Shown: positions 36,509 through 45,671, numbered from the stretch's first letter. The stretch: 64,000 nucleotides of DNA from Phascolarctobacterium sp. (GCA_030523325.1 JAUNIS010000006.1:1-64000), one strand, 5' to 3'. Numbers and translations: made by a program. The notes: generated from the sequence alone by a model not told the origin.

Positions 36509-37615
36509 TTAAACGTTAAATCTAAATTCTACTACGTCGCCGTCTTGCATAACATAGTCCTTGCCTTCGAGACGTACAAGACCCTTTTCACGAGCCGCAG
36601 CTTTTGAGCCGCAAGCAACTAAGTCGGAATAGGAAACAATTTCTGCACGAATGAAGCCGCGTTCAAAATCGGTATGAATTTTACCTGCAGCTTGAGGAGC
36701 CTTGCAACCAATATTGATAGTCCAAGCGCGAGATTCAATTTCTCCTGCAGTCAAATAAGTTTGAAGGCCTAAAAGCTTGAAACTTGCCTTGATGAGACGA
36801 GCAAGACCAGATTCTTCCAGTCCAGCCATCTCTAAAAATTCTTTTGCTTCTTCATCGTCAAGCTCGGCGATTTCTGCTTCTACCTTGGCGGAAATGACAA
36901 CAACCTCGCTGCTTTCTTTGTCAGCAAATTCTTTTAATTTTTGCACGTAGGGATTGGCGGATGCATCAGCAGCTTCTTCTTCAGAAACATTTGCCACGTA
37001 AATGGTGGGCTTACGAGTTAAAAGCTGCATGTCTTTAGCAATTTCCATCTCATCTTCGGTTAATTCAACTTGACGAGCAGGAATTGCGTCGGACAATGCT
37101 GCGATAAATTTATCGAGAATGCCATCTTCTACGACAGCTTTTTTATCACGAGCTTTAATTAATTTAGCAACGCGTTCTTTCCGTTTTTCTACGGATTCGA
37201 GATCGGCCAGGCAAAGCTCGGTATTGATGATATCAATATCACGTAAAGGATCAATGCCTCCTTCGACGTGAGTGATGTCGTCATTTTCAAAGCAGCGCAC
37301 TACTTGAGCAATAGCATCGGTCTCACGAATGTGAGCCAAAAATTTATTGCCAAGTCCTTCGCCTTGAGCTGCGCCTTTAACAAGACCTGCGATATCAACG
37401 AAACGCATAGCTGCAGGAGTGATTTTGCGAGAATTGAACATATCACTTAAAACCTGCAATCTTTCGTCAGGAACATCTACAACACCAACATTTGGCTCGA
37501 TAGTGCAGAAAGGATAATTGGCAGCTTCCGCGCCAGCTTTAGTAATTGCGTTAAAAAGTGTGCTCTTGCCAACATTCGGCAAGCCGACAATACCTACTTC
37601 AAGATTTGTGCTCAT
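36509..37615 (-). CDS. ychF: Redox-regulated ATPase YchF (Obg-like)
   Basis: A 368-residue P-loop ATPase of the Obg class. G1 [16 protein letters not shown]3 [20 protein letters not shown], a coiled-coil insertion (about 130-195), and a C-terminal TGS domain with the ARGxV-like end [12 protein letters not shown]. It binds ribosomes and modulates translation and stress responses. AAAGGAGAAGAATAAAA precedes ATG. Confidence 0.96.
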   Translation of the reverse strand: MSTNLEVGIVGLPNVGKSTLFNAITKAGAEAANYPFCTIEPNVGVVDVPDERLQVLSDMFNSRKITPAAMRFVDIAGLVKGAAQGEGLGNKFLAHIRETDAIAQVVRCFENDDITHVEGGIDPLRDIDIINTELCLADLESVEKRKERVAKLIKARDKKAVVEDGILDKFIAALSDAIPARQVELTEDEMEIAKDMQLLTRKPTIYVANVSEEEAADASANPYVQKLKEFADKESSEVVVISAKVEAEIAELDDEEAKEFLEMAGLEESGLARLIKASFKLLGLQTYLTAGEIESRAWTINIGCKAPQAAGKIHTDFERGFIRAEIVSYSDLVACGSKAAAREKGLVRLEGKDYVMQDGDVVEFRFNV

Positions 37616-37639
37616 TTTTATTCTTCTCCTTTAAATCTT

Positions 37640-37800
37640 TAGTAACAACTTTATTAATGAATGAGGATGATTTGCTCCGCAAATCTTTTGATTAAACCTG
37701 CCGAAGTTCGACTAATATCAACAGATTTAATTCATCGAGCCGCAGGCTCGATACCTTAATTACTCATTGCTCTTTGCTAATTTATTTAGATTACTAATTA
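37640..37800. repeat. Degenerate intergenic repeat between ychF and mscS
   Basis: Contains hairpins of the form GATTTGCTCCGCAAATC and CGAGCCGCAGGCTCG, then TAATTACTCATTGCTCTTTGCTAATT. Related pieces occur at 53542, 57400 and 59335. No coding capacity; the remaining 200 bp to mscS is AT-rich. Confidence 0.5.
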
Positions 37801-38012
37801 AAATTTTGTTTATCGTATTATTTTACAATATATATAGAAGTAAATCAATGAAAGTCTAAAACTTAAAAGTCGGAGAAGCAAGGAAAACTTTTTTTCTGCG
37901 TAAATTTTCCGAAAATTTCTTGCAAAAAACATAAAAAATACATTTGTTGCCTTGTAAACTATGTTATAATACATTAGTCATTATTATAAAAAAATACTTA
38001 AGGAGGATTTTC

Positions 38013-38822
38013 ATGGAAACAATTCAACAAATTCTTAACTTTTCCATTGGCAAATTAACCGTCGGCAATATCGCAAGTGCTATTATAATCTACATCGTTT
38101 GCCATATGGTCATCTCTTCCCTTTCCGGAACCATCAACAAGCTTATCACCAAAATTAACAAAGATGAAAATTTGCAAGGCTTCTTGAAAACTGTTGTTAA
38201 TGTAATACTGCACTTCGTGGCAATGTGCATCGTTGCAGAAGCAGTTGGCATTCCTATCTCCAGCTTGCTTGCTGTTTTAGGCATGTTAGGTTTAGCAATT
38301 TCTCTCTCCGTTCAAGGCGCGCTTGCGAACGTTGCCAATGGTATCATGCTTCTCTTAACCAAACCCTTCGTTAAAGGCGATTACGTAAGTGCAGCTGGCA
38401 TCGAAGGTATTGTCGAGGAGGTATCCCTTTTGGTCACTAAGGTTAAAACCCTGGACAACAAAGATATCTTCGTTCCTAATACCGAGATGGCTTCTGGTAA
38501 AATCGTCAACTTCTCTAGCGAAGAATTACGTCGCGTAGATATCGATGTACGTGCAGGCTATAATAACGAGGTTGCTGACGTGCTCAAATCCTTGAACGAA
38601 GCAATCGCCATGACTGATGGTGCTTTAAAAGATCCCGCACCCTTTGCTCGTCTGTCAGGCTATTATGAATATTCCGTGCAGTACACTCTCCGTGTTTGGT
38701 GCAAGAGCGAAAAATATTGGGACGTTTATTTCGACCTTCTCGAAAACATTTCCAAGGCTCATGCAAAAAACGGCATCAATGGTGGCGTTCCTTCTATGAA
38801 CATCAACATGCTGAACAAATAA
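38013..38822 (+). CDS. mscS: Small-conductance mechanosensitive channel (MscS family)
   Basis: A 269-residue MscS-type channel with three hydrophobic segments. The pore helix has LAISLSVQGALANVANGIMLL, followed by the beta-domain motif KPFVKGDYV and the family block FVPNTEMASGKIVNFS. It vents solutes on hypo-osmotic shock. AAGGAGGATTTTC fixes ATG 38013; the longest frame begins 23 codons earlier without a site. Confidence 0.92.
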   Translation: METIQQILNFSIGKLTVGNIASAIIIYIVCHMVISSLSGTINKLITKINKDENLQGFLKTVVNVILHFVAMCIVAEAVGIPISSLLAVLGMLGLAISLSVQGALANVANGIMLLLTKPFVKGDYVSAAGIEGIVEEVSLLVTKVKTLDNKDIFVPNTEMASGKIVNFSSEELRRVDIDVRAGYNNEVADVLKSLNEAIAMTDGALKDPAPFARLSGYYEYSVQYTLRVWCKSEKYWDVYFDLLENISKAHAKNGINGGVPSMNINMLNK

Positions 38823-38845
38823 TTTTCACAAGCAGATATTACAAG

Positions 38846-38872
38846 AAAGACGGCTCACGCCGTCTTTTTTAT
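38846..38872 (+). terminator. Terminator of mscS
   Basis: AAAGACGGC/GCCGTCTTT stem with a TCAC loop and a T run. Confidence 0.88.
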
Positions 38873-38921
38873 TTTAGAATTTGCTTTAGCAAAATATGTC
38901 TCGATTTTTAATAGTTAATTG

Positions 38922-38956
38922 AAAAAGTCTCGACCAAAACAGCCGAGACTTTTTGC
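38922..38956. terminator. Terminator of lysA
   Basis: AAAAAGTCTCG/CGAGACTTTTT inverted repeat with an 11-base loop, serving the minus strand lysA and possibly both strands. Confidence 0.82.
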
Positions 38957-38964
38957 TTAAGAAA

Positions 38965-40254
38965 TTACATTTTAATTTTTGCTTCTTCAGCAAGCTTTGC
39001 GCCGAACTCGGTGCAATCGAAGGTTGCAAAATAATCGGCAGGAGTCTCTGCGCGACGAATGAGTTTTACATTGCCATCTTCTTGAAGAAGAAGTTCTGCA
39101 CTACGCAGCTTGCCATTGTAATTGTAGCCCATCGCAAAACCATGAGCACCTGCATCGTGGATGAAAAGAACATCGCCCTTGTCAATACGAGGAAGAATGC
39201 GATCAACAGCAAATTTATCGTTGTTTTCGCACAAACCACCAGTTACATCGTACTTATGATCGCAAACAGCACCTTCTTTACCCATAACGGTAATATGATG
39301 ATAAGAGCCATAAATAGCCGGACGCATAAGGTTAGCTGCGCAAGCATCACAACCGATATATTCTTTATAAGTATGTTTCTCGTGAATTGCCTTGGTGATG
39401 AGAGCACCGTGAGGAGCTAACATGAAACGACCGAGCTCGGTGAAAATTTTTACGTCGCCCATATCTGCAGGTACAAGGATTTCTTCATAAACCTTGCGTA
39501 CACCTTCACCGATAACCATGAGATCGTTTTCATCTTGTTCAGGACGATAAGCGATACCGATACCGCCGGACAAGTTAATGAAGGAAATGTGTGCACCTGT
39601 TTTTTCTTTTAATTCAACAGCAACCTTGAAGAGGATGCGAGCCAATTCAGGATAGTATTCGTTAGTAACAGTATTGGAAGCTAGGAAAGCATGCATACCA
39701 AAATTTTTAACACCTTTGGATTTTAAAATTTTGTATGCTTCGATAATTTGTTCATGAGTCATGCCATATTTTGCATCCCCAGGGTTATCCATAATATTAT
39801 TGGCAATTGCAAATTTCCCGCCAGGATTATAACGGCAAGAAACAGTCTCAGGAATATCAGCAACCTTTTCCAAAAAATCGATATGTGTAATATCGTCCAA
39901 GTTAATGGTTACGTTTAATTTACGGGCAAGCTTAAAATCTTCGGCAGGAGTTGCGTTGGATGAGAACATAATTTCGTCGCCTTTAAAACCAACCGCATCA
40001 CTCATCAAAAGTTCGGTGTAGCTAGAGCAATCGGCACCACAACCTTCTTCACGCAAAACTTGAAGAATTGCCGGGTTCGGAGTTGCTTTAACTGCAAAAT
40101 ATTCTTTGAATCCTTTGTTCCAGGAAAATGCTTTATACAAAGTACGAGCAGTATTACGAATACCTGCTTCATTATAAAGATGGAACGGAGTCGGATATTG
40201 TTCGATAATAGAGTCAAGTTTCTCCTTAGAAACAAAAGGAATTTTTTTTGCCAT
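38965..40254 (-). CDS. lysA: Diaminopimelate decarboxylase
   Basis: A 429-residue fold-III PLP decarboxylase making lysine from meso-diaminopimelate. PLP lysine in YFAVKATPNP, NLSGGIGI, ELGRFMLAPHGAL, the cysteine/tyrosine region CDACAANLMRPAIYGSYHHI and the C-terminal MGYNYNGKLRSAELL. AAAGGTGAAAAAC precedes ATG 40254; the longest frame adds 19 codons without support. Some relatives of this subgroup act on other diamino acids, so a lyase of similar type is possible. Confidence 0.9.
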   Translation of the reverse strand: MAKKIPFVSKEKLDSIIEQYPTPFHLYNEAGIRNTARTLYKAFSWNKGFKEYFAVKATPNPAILQVLREEGCGADCSSYTELLMSDAVGFKGDEIMFSSNATPAEDFKLARKLNVTINLDDITHIDFLEKVADIPETVSCRYNPGGKFAIANNIMDNPGDAKYGMTHEQIIEAYKILKSKGVKNFGMHAFLASNTVTNEYYPELARILFKVAVELKEKTGAHISFINLSGGIGIAYRPEQDENDLMVIGEGVRKVYEEILVPADMGDVKIFTELGRFMLAPHGALITKAIHEKHTYKEYIGCDACAANLMRPAIYGSYHHITVMGKEGAVCDHKYDVTGGLCENNDKFAVDRILPRIDKGDVLFIHDAGAHGFAMGYNYNGKLRSAELLLQEDGNVKLIRRAETPADYFATFDCTEFGAKLAEEAKIKM

Positions 40255-40335
40255 GTTTTTCACCTTTCCTTTTACAAAATATAGCGAGTTTCCCTCAAAA
40301 AATTTATACAAAAATAAATATCGGAATAATAATTA

Positions 40336-40364
40336 ATCATACTATTAAACGAATTCATTGTCAA
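40336..40364 (-). promoter_or_regulatory. Predicted promoter of lysA
   Basis: TTGACA and TATGAT with a 17-bp spacer, about 80 bp upstream of the lysA start. Confidence 0.65.
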
Positions 40365-40410
40365 TATAACCAAAACAAATCCTCACGAATTCAAAACGAA
40401 AATCATTAAT

Positions 40411-40425
40411 GAGAAGAATTCTCAA
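40411..40425. promoter_or_regulatory. Fur-like 7-1-7 operator
   Basis: TGAGAAGAATTCTCA resembles the Fur box TGATAATNATTATCA: six of seven paired positions are complementary. It lies seven bases upstream of the cbiK -35 hexamer, where it could govern the cbiK pair. Confidence 0.5.
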
Positions 40426-40431
40426 TTTGCT

Positions 40432-40460
40432 TGACTACGCAATAAGGTGTGGATATAATA
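40432..40460 (+). promoter_or_regulatory. Predicted promoter of the cbiK pair
   Basis: TTGACT and TATAAT separated by 17 bp, 65 bp before the first cbiK start. Confidence 0.75.
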
Positions 40461-40524
40461 TTAATAGTCTGTATTACAATTTTGATATAAAACGTCAATT
40501 GTATTTTTTGAAAGGAGACATCAT

Positions 40525-41517
40525 ATGAAAAATTTTAAAAAATTAGCCGTATTATCCTGTGTTTGTGCTTCTCTGCTTGGTTTCGCGGCTACCTCTCATG
40601 CAGCATATCAATTAAGCGACGAGGTTAAAACTGCGACCCCAGCTCTTTTATCCGCAACTCAATTAGGCGTAAAAGTTAATGAAAACGAAGCACTTAAAAA
40701 TCTTCCTGACAAAGATGCAATTGTTGTTATGAGCTTTGGCACAACTTATAAAGAAACCCGTGAGAAAACTATTAACGCAACTGTTAAAGAAATTCAAGCA
40801 GCTCATCCTGGAGTAAAGGTTGTTACTGCTTATACCTCTCATATCATTATCGACCGCGTTAAAGCAAAAGAAGGCCTTGCTATCCCGACTCCCGAGGAAG
40901 CTTTAGCTCAACTTAAAGCTGACGGCTATACTCGCGTTGCTTTAACAAGCCTCGATATTATTCCTGGCGTAGAATTTGCTTATAAGGATGCAGTGTATGC
41001 TCTTCATAAGGATGAATTCAAAAAAATGACTATCGGCACTCCCTTGATGTATTGGCAAGGTCAAGAAGGACAGGACGATGACGTAACCGATACCATGAAA
41101 GCAGCAGCTACCCAATTCCCGAAGCTAGGCAAAAAGGATGCTGTACTTTTGATGGCTCATGGCACTCCCCATCCGGCAAATGCATACTACGCAGTAATGC
41201 AAGATCGCTTAGAAGAACTTGGTCATACCAACGTATATATTTTCTCTGTAGAAGGCTGGCCTTCTTTGGAAACTGTTATTCCTAAACTGAAAGCTAAAGG
41301 CATCAAGAATATTACCTTGCAACCTCTCATGATGGTAGCAGGCGACCATGCGAATAACGATATGGCCGGTGATGAAGACGATTCCTACAAATCCATTTTA
41401 GAAAAAGAAGGCTTTAAGGTAAGCGCATATCTCCATGGTCTTGGCGAAAATGATGCAGTTCGTGCCCTCTTCGTAAAAAAAGCAGACCAAGCTTGGGATG
41501 CTCTTCAAGGTAAATAA
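40525..41517 (+). CDS. cbiK: Exported CbiK-type sirohydrochlorin cobaltochelatase
   Basis: A 330-residue class II chelatase with a Sec signal peptide (residues 1-27, ending SHA) so it acts outside the cytoplasm. Family motifs are VMSFGTTYKETREKT (about 68-82), MAHGTPHPAN with the metal histidine (about 211-220), and GDHANNDMAGDEDDS (about 272-286) with a second histidine. Cytosolic CbiK inserts cobalt into sirohydrochlorin; exported forms such as the Desulfovibrio CbiK(P) are thought to serve heme/iron handling. AAAGGAGACATCAT precedes ATG. A Fur-like box lies upstream. Confidence 0.88.
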   Translation: MKNFKKLAVLSCVCASLLGFAATSHAAYQLSDEVKTATPALLSATQLGVKVNENEALKNLPDKDAIVVMSFGTTYKETREKTINATVKEIQAAHPGVKVVTAYTSHIIIDRVKAKEGLAIPTPEEALAQLKADGYTRVALTSLDIIPGVEFAYKDAVYALHKDEFKKMTIGTPLMYWQGQEGQDDDVTDTMKAAATQFPKLGKKDAVLLMAHGTPHPANAYYAVMQDRLEELGHTNVYIFSVEGWPSLETVIPKLKAKGIKNITLQPLMMVAGDHANNDMAGDEDDSYKSILEKEGFKVSAYLHGLGENDAVRALFVKKADQAWDALQGK

Positions 41518-41519
41518 AT

Positions 41520-42326
41520 ATGAAAAGCAAAAAGGCTTTAATCGTCATTAGCTTTGGATCTACCTTCACTGAAACACGTTTGCAAGATATCGGCGGTATC
41601 GAGCAATGTTTAGCAGAAGCATTCCCTGCTTACGAAAAGTTTCGTGCCTTCACCTCCAACATTATTCGCAAACGTTTAGCTGAAAAAGGACTCGTGATTG
41701 CGGATCCCGAAAGCATTTTAAAAAAATTAGTAGCAAATGGTTACGAAGAAGTAATTCTCCAACCAACACATTTACTTCATGGCGAAGAATTCGAACAAAA
41801 AATTGAAGCTCTCAAAGAATTTTACGCTCCAAGCTTCAGAAAATTCATCGTCTCCCAGCCCTTAATCGTACAGGATAGCGACTACGAGCTCACCGCCTGT
41901 GCCATTGCCTCGCAGTTTCCTGCTCTCGGCAAGAACGAAGGCATCATACTAATGGGTCACGGCACGCCTCGTAACAATAACAAAGCATTTGGTTACACTT
42001 ATAATAAAATGCAAGCCGTCTTTGATGCAATGGAGCTGCCTGTTGTCGTTGGCACGGTTGAAGAATCTGACTCGCCCAACTTTGAAGCTGCTTTAGATTT
42101 AGTTTTGCAACGGGGCTACAAAAAAGTTCATATGTACCCGCTCATGGTCGTTGCTGGCGACCACGCCAATAACGATATGTATGGCGACGATGTCGACAGT
42201 TGGAAATGTCAAATTGAGGCTCGAGGCGTCAAAACCGAAGGTCATCTCCACGGCATCGGCCGCAACAAAGCTGTCCAAGCTCTCTACGTAGAACATGTTC
42301 TCGAAGCCATGAGTAAGAACAAATAA
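41520..42326 (+). CDS. cbiK: Cytosolic CbiK-type sirohydrochlorin cobaltochelatase
   Basis: A 268-residue paralogue of the preceding protein without a signal peptide. It has VISFGSTFTETR near the N-terminus, MGHGTPRNNN and GDHANNDMYGDDVDS, the same metal-histidine pair. Probably inserts Co2+ (or Fe2+/Ni2+) into sirohydrochlorin made by CobA and SirC at 21-25 kb. It begins three bases after the first cbiK stop with no strong site, implying coupling. No other cobalamin gene is present. Confidence 0.85.
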   Translation: MKSKKALIVISFGSTFTETRLQDIGGIEQCLAEAFPAYEKFRAFTSNIIRKRLAEKGLVIADPESILKKLVANGYEEVILQPTHLLHGEEFEQKIEALKEFYAPSFRKFIVSQPLIVQDSDYELTACAIASQFPALGKNEGIILMGHGTPRNNNKAFGYTYNKMQAVFDAMELPVVVGTVEESDSPNFEAALDLVLQRGYKKVHMYPLMVVAGDHANNDMYGDDVDSWKCQIEARGVKTEGHLHGIGRNKAVQALYVEHVLEAMSKNK

Positions 42327-42329
42327 AAA

Positions 42330-42388
42330 ATACCGATCTCCAATAAGATTAGAAATTCATCTAATCCAGGAGGTCGGTATATTTTTTT
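42330..42388 (+). terminator. Terminator of the cbiK pair
   Basis: ATACCGATCTCC pairs with GGAGGTCGGTAT around an inner GATTAG/CTAATC stem, followed by a seven-T run. Confidence 0.85.
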
Positions 42389-42410
42389 GCAGAAAAATTT
42401 TTCGCTTTTA

Positions 42411-42784
42411 TTATTTGTTTTCAGAATCATAAAGGACAAAGAAATCCTTAGTGTCTTTAACGACAACATTGCTAAACAAATTTCAGCAAATTTTGTTGCC
42501 ATACCTATCAGACCGGCAACTAACATCCAAAAGACTGCACCCGGACCACCTAAGGCAATAGCACTAGAAACGCCAACAATATTGCCAATGCCTACACAGC
42601 TAGACAATGCTGTTGCCAAAGCTTCAAAGGATTTGATTTGACCTACGCCATCACCACTGCCAGAGCCTTTGATATTTAATACACATTCCTTCATGGCAAC
42701 GCCAAACCTTGTAAATTGCAGACCACCTAAGCGAATGGTAAAAAGCATTACGGGGCCAAACAAAAAAGCACCCAGGTGGGAACA
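42411..42784 (-). pseudogene. Remnant of an AGCS sodium:alanine symporter gene
   Basis: The minus strand encodes the middle of an AGCS transporter: GAFLFGPVMLFTIRLGGLQF, then CVGIGNIVGVSSAIALGGPG and MATKFAEICLAML. There is no start codon, since the frame runs upstream into stops at about 42785. After LAML the frame breaks; a shifted frame ends VKDTKDFFVLYDSENK and a stop at 42411, which looks like a native C-terminus. An internal deletion of most of the protein with a frameshift explains this. Lies between the cbiK terminator and the csp gene. Confidence 0.8.
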
Positions 42785-42869
42785 GTTTCATCATTATATT
42801 GTATGTTTATTTTATAAGTCAATAGAAAACGATTATAGATAAAAGTATTTTTTACAAAGTTCCTAAAAA

Positions 42870-42913
42870 CAAAAAATACTGGCCACAAAAGTCTTGAAAC
42901 ATTTTGTGGTCAG
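42870..42913 (-). terminator. Terminator of the cold-shock gene
   Basis: CTGACCACAAAA/TTTTGTGGCCAG stem (one G-T pair) followed by ATTTTTT on the minus strand. Confidence 0.85.
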
Positions 42914-42946
42914 CAGAAAAATTAAAATTTATGCCAAGTTAATTTT

Positions 42947-43153
42947 TTAATTGAGAATACGTACGTTACGAGCATACAAGCCTCTCTCGCCTTGCTTGCG
43001 TTCAAAACGAACCTTATCGCCTACATTTAAAGTACGATAGAAGTCGTTATGAGTACGAATGCTTGAATAATGAACGAAAAAAACTTGGTCTTCATAGTTA
43101 CGAATAAAGCCATAGCCCTTTTCATCATTAAACATTTCGACGATTCCTGTCAT
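42947..43153 (-). CDS. Cold-shock domain protein
   Basis: A 68-residue single cold-shock domain with RNP1 KGYGFIR (residues 13-19) and RNP2-like VFFVHYS (about 24-30). It differs from CspA by an added polar segment SIRTHNDFYRTL. Such proteins bind single-stranded RNA and act as RNA chaperones. AAGGAGGGTTAGCT precedes ATG 43153. Confidence 0.9.
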   Translation of the reverse strand: MTGIVEMFNDEKGYGFIRNYEDQVFFVHYSSIRTHNDFYRTLNVGDKVRFERKQGERGLYARNVRILN

Positions 43154-43469
43154 AGCTAACCCTCCTTACCTAAAAGGATCAAGTCTATAACAGCTCCGAC
43201 TTGTCAACAATATTATAAATCAGAAGCATTTTATAGTCAACCGAAAACTAAAAATCTGCAAAAAATGACCTTTTTTTGTAAAATAACCCCCGTTTTTTGC
43301 AAGAAAAAAATTTTTTCAAAAATTTTTTTAGAATCAAAAACACATCATCTTGTGCCAAACATAAAAATTAACTATGAATCACACAAGACAGTTCACAGAA
43401 TTTTCACAACTGTGAAAAATGCTTATAGGGGATAAAAATTTTTTGGTGAATTTTTATTAGCGAAAGGAG
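43154..43469. other. AT-rich spacer between csp and the pseudopilin operon
   Basis: About 315 bp holding the csp 5' region and the operon promoter. It has long A/T runs and the palindrome TTCACAACTGTGAA (43405-43418), then TTATAG; I cannot fix a promoter with confidence. No gene seen. Confidence 0.5.
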
Positions 43470-44519
43470 GTGAAAAAAATTCTGCGGCTTCAAAAATTCA
43501 CTGATAAAGAACGCATGATCTTTTACAAGCAGCTTGCCATAATTTTACACAGCGGCCTGCCCATCTTAAAGGGAATTCAACTTATGAATCAACGCGTGGA
43601 TAAAAAATTGCAAATTATCTGCGACGGACTTTACAAGGATTTAACAAGAGGCAACACTTTAGCAGCAGGCATGCGCAGGCAAAAACATTTCTTTAACGAT
43701 TTAGGTGTAATGCTTATCAGCGCCGGAGAAGAAAGCGGTAGATTGGAAGAGGTAGCATCAGAGTTGGCTAAATATTATGAAAAACAAGCCGAACTAAAAA
43801 AATTTATTTTCAAAGCTACCCTTTACCCTATGTTTCTCTTGACAGCATCCATTGGCGTATTCCTTTTCTTTACCTTTTATGTTTTGCCCGTACTCGCTAC
43901 CGCCTATGCGTCTATGCATGTTAAACCACAAGGCTTGTTGGCGATAATTATGGATGTGCAAGTATTTGTCAGCACGCATCTATTACTTGTAGCTCTTGTA
44001 CTAGTAGGATTATTCTTGCTTGTTTGGCGTATGAAAAACAAATTCTTAGATTTACTAAAAAAAGTTCCTCTCGTCGGGAAGCTGTATTTTTTAATTTTAG
44101 AGATACGTTTTTGCAAATTAATGGCACTACTTTTAAACAGCGGCGTAGGAATTGTGCATGCGGTAACAATAACGACCAACGTTATTGACGATGACAAATG
44201 CAAACGCAAGCTTCAATTGTTTCAAACAAGATTACAAAAGGGTGCGGAAATCGGCAATGCTTCAAGTAGCCTAACTGGTTGGCTCTCTCCCATAGCCTTA
44301 GATTTGATTAATATGGGTGCAGTCACTGGTTATTTGCCTCAGATGTTAAATGAAGCAGCGTCTATTAGTGAAGAAGATTTGCAGAACGGCCTAGACCAAC
44401 TAAAAGAAACCATCTCACCCATCATGCTGCTTTTCGCGGCACTCGTCACGGCTGGAGTCGTAAGCTCAGTCGTGGGACCATTATTCAATTTAATTTCGGC
44501 TTTGCCCGAACACAGTTAG
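43470..44519 (+). CDS. GspF/ComGB-like membrane protein of a pseudopilin system
   Basis: A 349-residue type II secretion F-domain protein, the membrane platform on which pseudopilins assemble. The first T2SSF domain covers about 17-140 (IILHSGLPILKGIQLM, RQKHFFNDLGVMLISAGEESG, ELAKYYEKQAELKKFI), and the second about 205-340 (ALLLNSGVGIVHAVTIT, GAVTGYLPQMLNEAASI). Three long hydrophobic segments fit. AAAGGAGG is placed so that the GTG at 43470 falls inside the site; ATT at 43479 or CTG at 43482 would be better spaced. At 349 residues it is close to ComGB rather than the 400-residue GspF. First gene of a six-gene operon. Confidence 0.85.
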   Translation: MKKILRLQKFTDKERMIFYKQLAIILHSGLPILKGIQLMNQRVDKKLQIICDGLYKDLTRGNTLAAGMRRQKHFFNDLGVMLISAGEESGRLEEVASELAKYYEKQAELKKFIFKATLYPMFLLTASIGVFLFFTFYVLPVLATAYASMHVKPQGLLAIIMDVQVFVSTHLLLVALVLVGLFLLVWRMKNKFLDLLKKVPLVGKLYFLILEIRFCKLMALLLNSGVGIVHAVTITTNVIDDDKCKRKLQLFQTRLQKGAEIGNASSSLTGWLSPIALDLINMGAVTGYLPQMLNEAASISEEDLQNGLDQLKETISPIMLLFAALVTAGVVSSVVGPLFNLISALPEHS

Positions 44520-44529
44520 GAGGAAAAAA

Positions 44530-44910
44530 ATGTTAAAAACTATTCGCAAACAAGGAGGCTTCACTCTAATTGAAGTCGTAGCTGCAGCCGCAATTATCGG
44601 CATCATGGCAACCATGCTTTTGCCTAATTTATCTGGTGCTAACGATCGCGTTAAAAACGCAAAGCTTAGCAGCGATTTGGCAACCATTGACCAAGCAGTT
44701 CAACTTTATCGTTTGGACAATGGCACGGTTCCCACTAATTTATCCGATCTTCAACCAGATTATTTAGGTGCTCAAGCAGAACTTAAGGATGCTAAAGGTG
44801 GAGAATTTACTTATGCTTCTGTTGATGAGGGTTCTGCTTATACACTTTCTGGTCAAAATTCTAAGGGTGAAGCTGTTGCCTCTCCTGGTAGTAAAACAAC
44901 TACCGAATAA
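44530..44910 (+). CDS. Major-type pseudopilin (GspG/ComGC-like)
   Basis: 126 residues starting MLKTIRKQGG/FTLIEVV; the prepilin peptidase site is after G10 with the canonical glutamate at +5 and a hydrophobic helix to about residue 32 (AAAAIIGIMATMLLPNLSG). The globular part (about 35-126) has LATIDQAVQLYRLDNG, typical of GspG. A serine/threonine tail follows. AGGAGG lies nine bases before ATG. Likely the main subunit. Confidence 0.9.
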   Translation: MLKTIRKQGGFTLIEVVAAAAIIGIMATMLLPNLSGANDRVKNAKLSSDLATIDQAVQLYRLDNGTVPTNLSDLQPDYLGAQAELKDAKGGEFTYASVDEGSAYTLSGQNSKGEAVASPGSKTTTE

Positions 44911-44917
44911 TTAGGCT

Positions 44918-45391
44918 GTGCAAGCCAAAATTAATACGCAAAGAGGATTCATGTTGCTTGATGTCTTATCAGCTTGTGCATTAATTACGTTCATCTCGCT
45001 CTCGGTTTTTACTGCTAATGAGCATTTCAATACTACACTAAAAATGAACAAGGTCCGCACAGCAGCAGCAATCTTTGCGCAGGATTTACGAAGACTTCAA
45101 AGGTATACCATGTTTCAAAGCAGTGGTACGGGTTTAACGATAAAAACGAAAAATGGTACCGAGTACCGCGTGAATCAAGGACTTACCGTTAAAAGGACAG
45201 TAAATTTTAAAGATATAGGATGTGATGGGGTGTATTTTAGCAAAAGCTTAAGCACCGGGTCATTCTCGGCTACTGGTACACCTGCTTATACTGGAGATTA
45301 CGAATTAAGACACAAAGAATTAGAAAATTTTTCGTGCACTTTATCCCTCCAACCGGTTACAGGAAGGGTGATTATACTTGAAGGCCAATAA
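44918..45391 (+). CDS. Minor pseudopilin with GFMLLD cleavage site
   Basis: 157 residues. A nine-residue leader precedes RG/FMLLD, with Asp at +5 in place of Glu, then a hydrophobic helix and a beta-rich C-terminal part. GspH/ComGD-type by position. The start codon is GTG at 44918, with only a weak AGG near it, and translation is probably coupled to the previous gene. Confidence 0.72.
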   Translation: MQAKINTQRGFMLLDVLSACALITFISLSVFTANEHFNTTLKMNKVRTAAAIFAQDLRRLQRYTMFQSSGTGLTIKTKNGTEYRVNQGLTVKRTVNFKDIGCDGVYFSKSLSTGSFSATGTPAYTGDYELRHKELENFSCTLSLQPVTGRVIILEGQ

Positions 45392-45671
45392 GGGTTTTTT
45401 TGTCATTCAAGATTTAATAATTTTTCTTCTCTCTAGCCTTCTCCTTATTTCTGCTGCTCATAATCTAAGACAAGCAATGGAGTTGCAGCTCACCTTGCAA
45501 GAATTGTCTCAAGGTATGATACTCGCGAATGCAACAGAAATTGGTGAAGAAATTGGCGAGAATAATTTGCAAGCGGAGATTATCAATGATGTCCAAACAG
45601 GTTCTCCTTACAAAGAAATTCGCATCTCGAAGCAAAATAAAATGCTCTTTAATTTATTTATTGCCAACTGA
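45378..45671 (+). CDS. Small minor pseudopilin (GspI/ComGE-like)
   Basis: 97 residues from a TTG start at 45378, inside the end of the previous gene. MKANKG/FFVIQD is a prepilin-like leader with Gln at +5 and Asp at +6, followed by the helix LIIFLLSSLLLISAAHNL. The globular part is short (about 60 residues) with no cysteines. Family assignment is by operon position. Confidence 0.65.
   Translation: MKANKGFFVIQDLIIFLLSSLLLISAAHNLRQAMELQLTLQELSQGMILANATEIGEEIGENNLQAEIINDVQTGSPYKEIRISKQNKMLFNLFIAN

Noticed and set aside
38953..39420. 155-codon plus-strand frame opposite lysA
   Set aside because: Antisense shadow crossing the lysA terminator.
40525..42326. A cobalamin riboswitch before the cbiK genes
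   Set aside because: The 5' region is only ~65 bp after the promoter and lacks the B12-box motifs.
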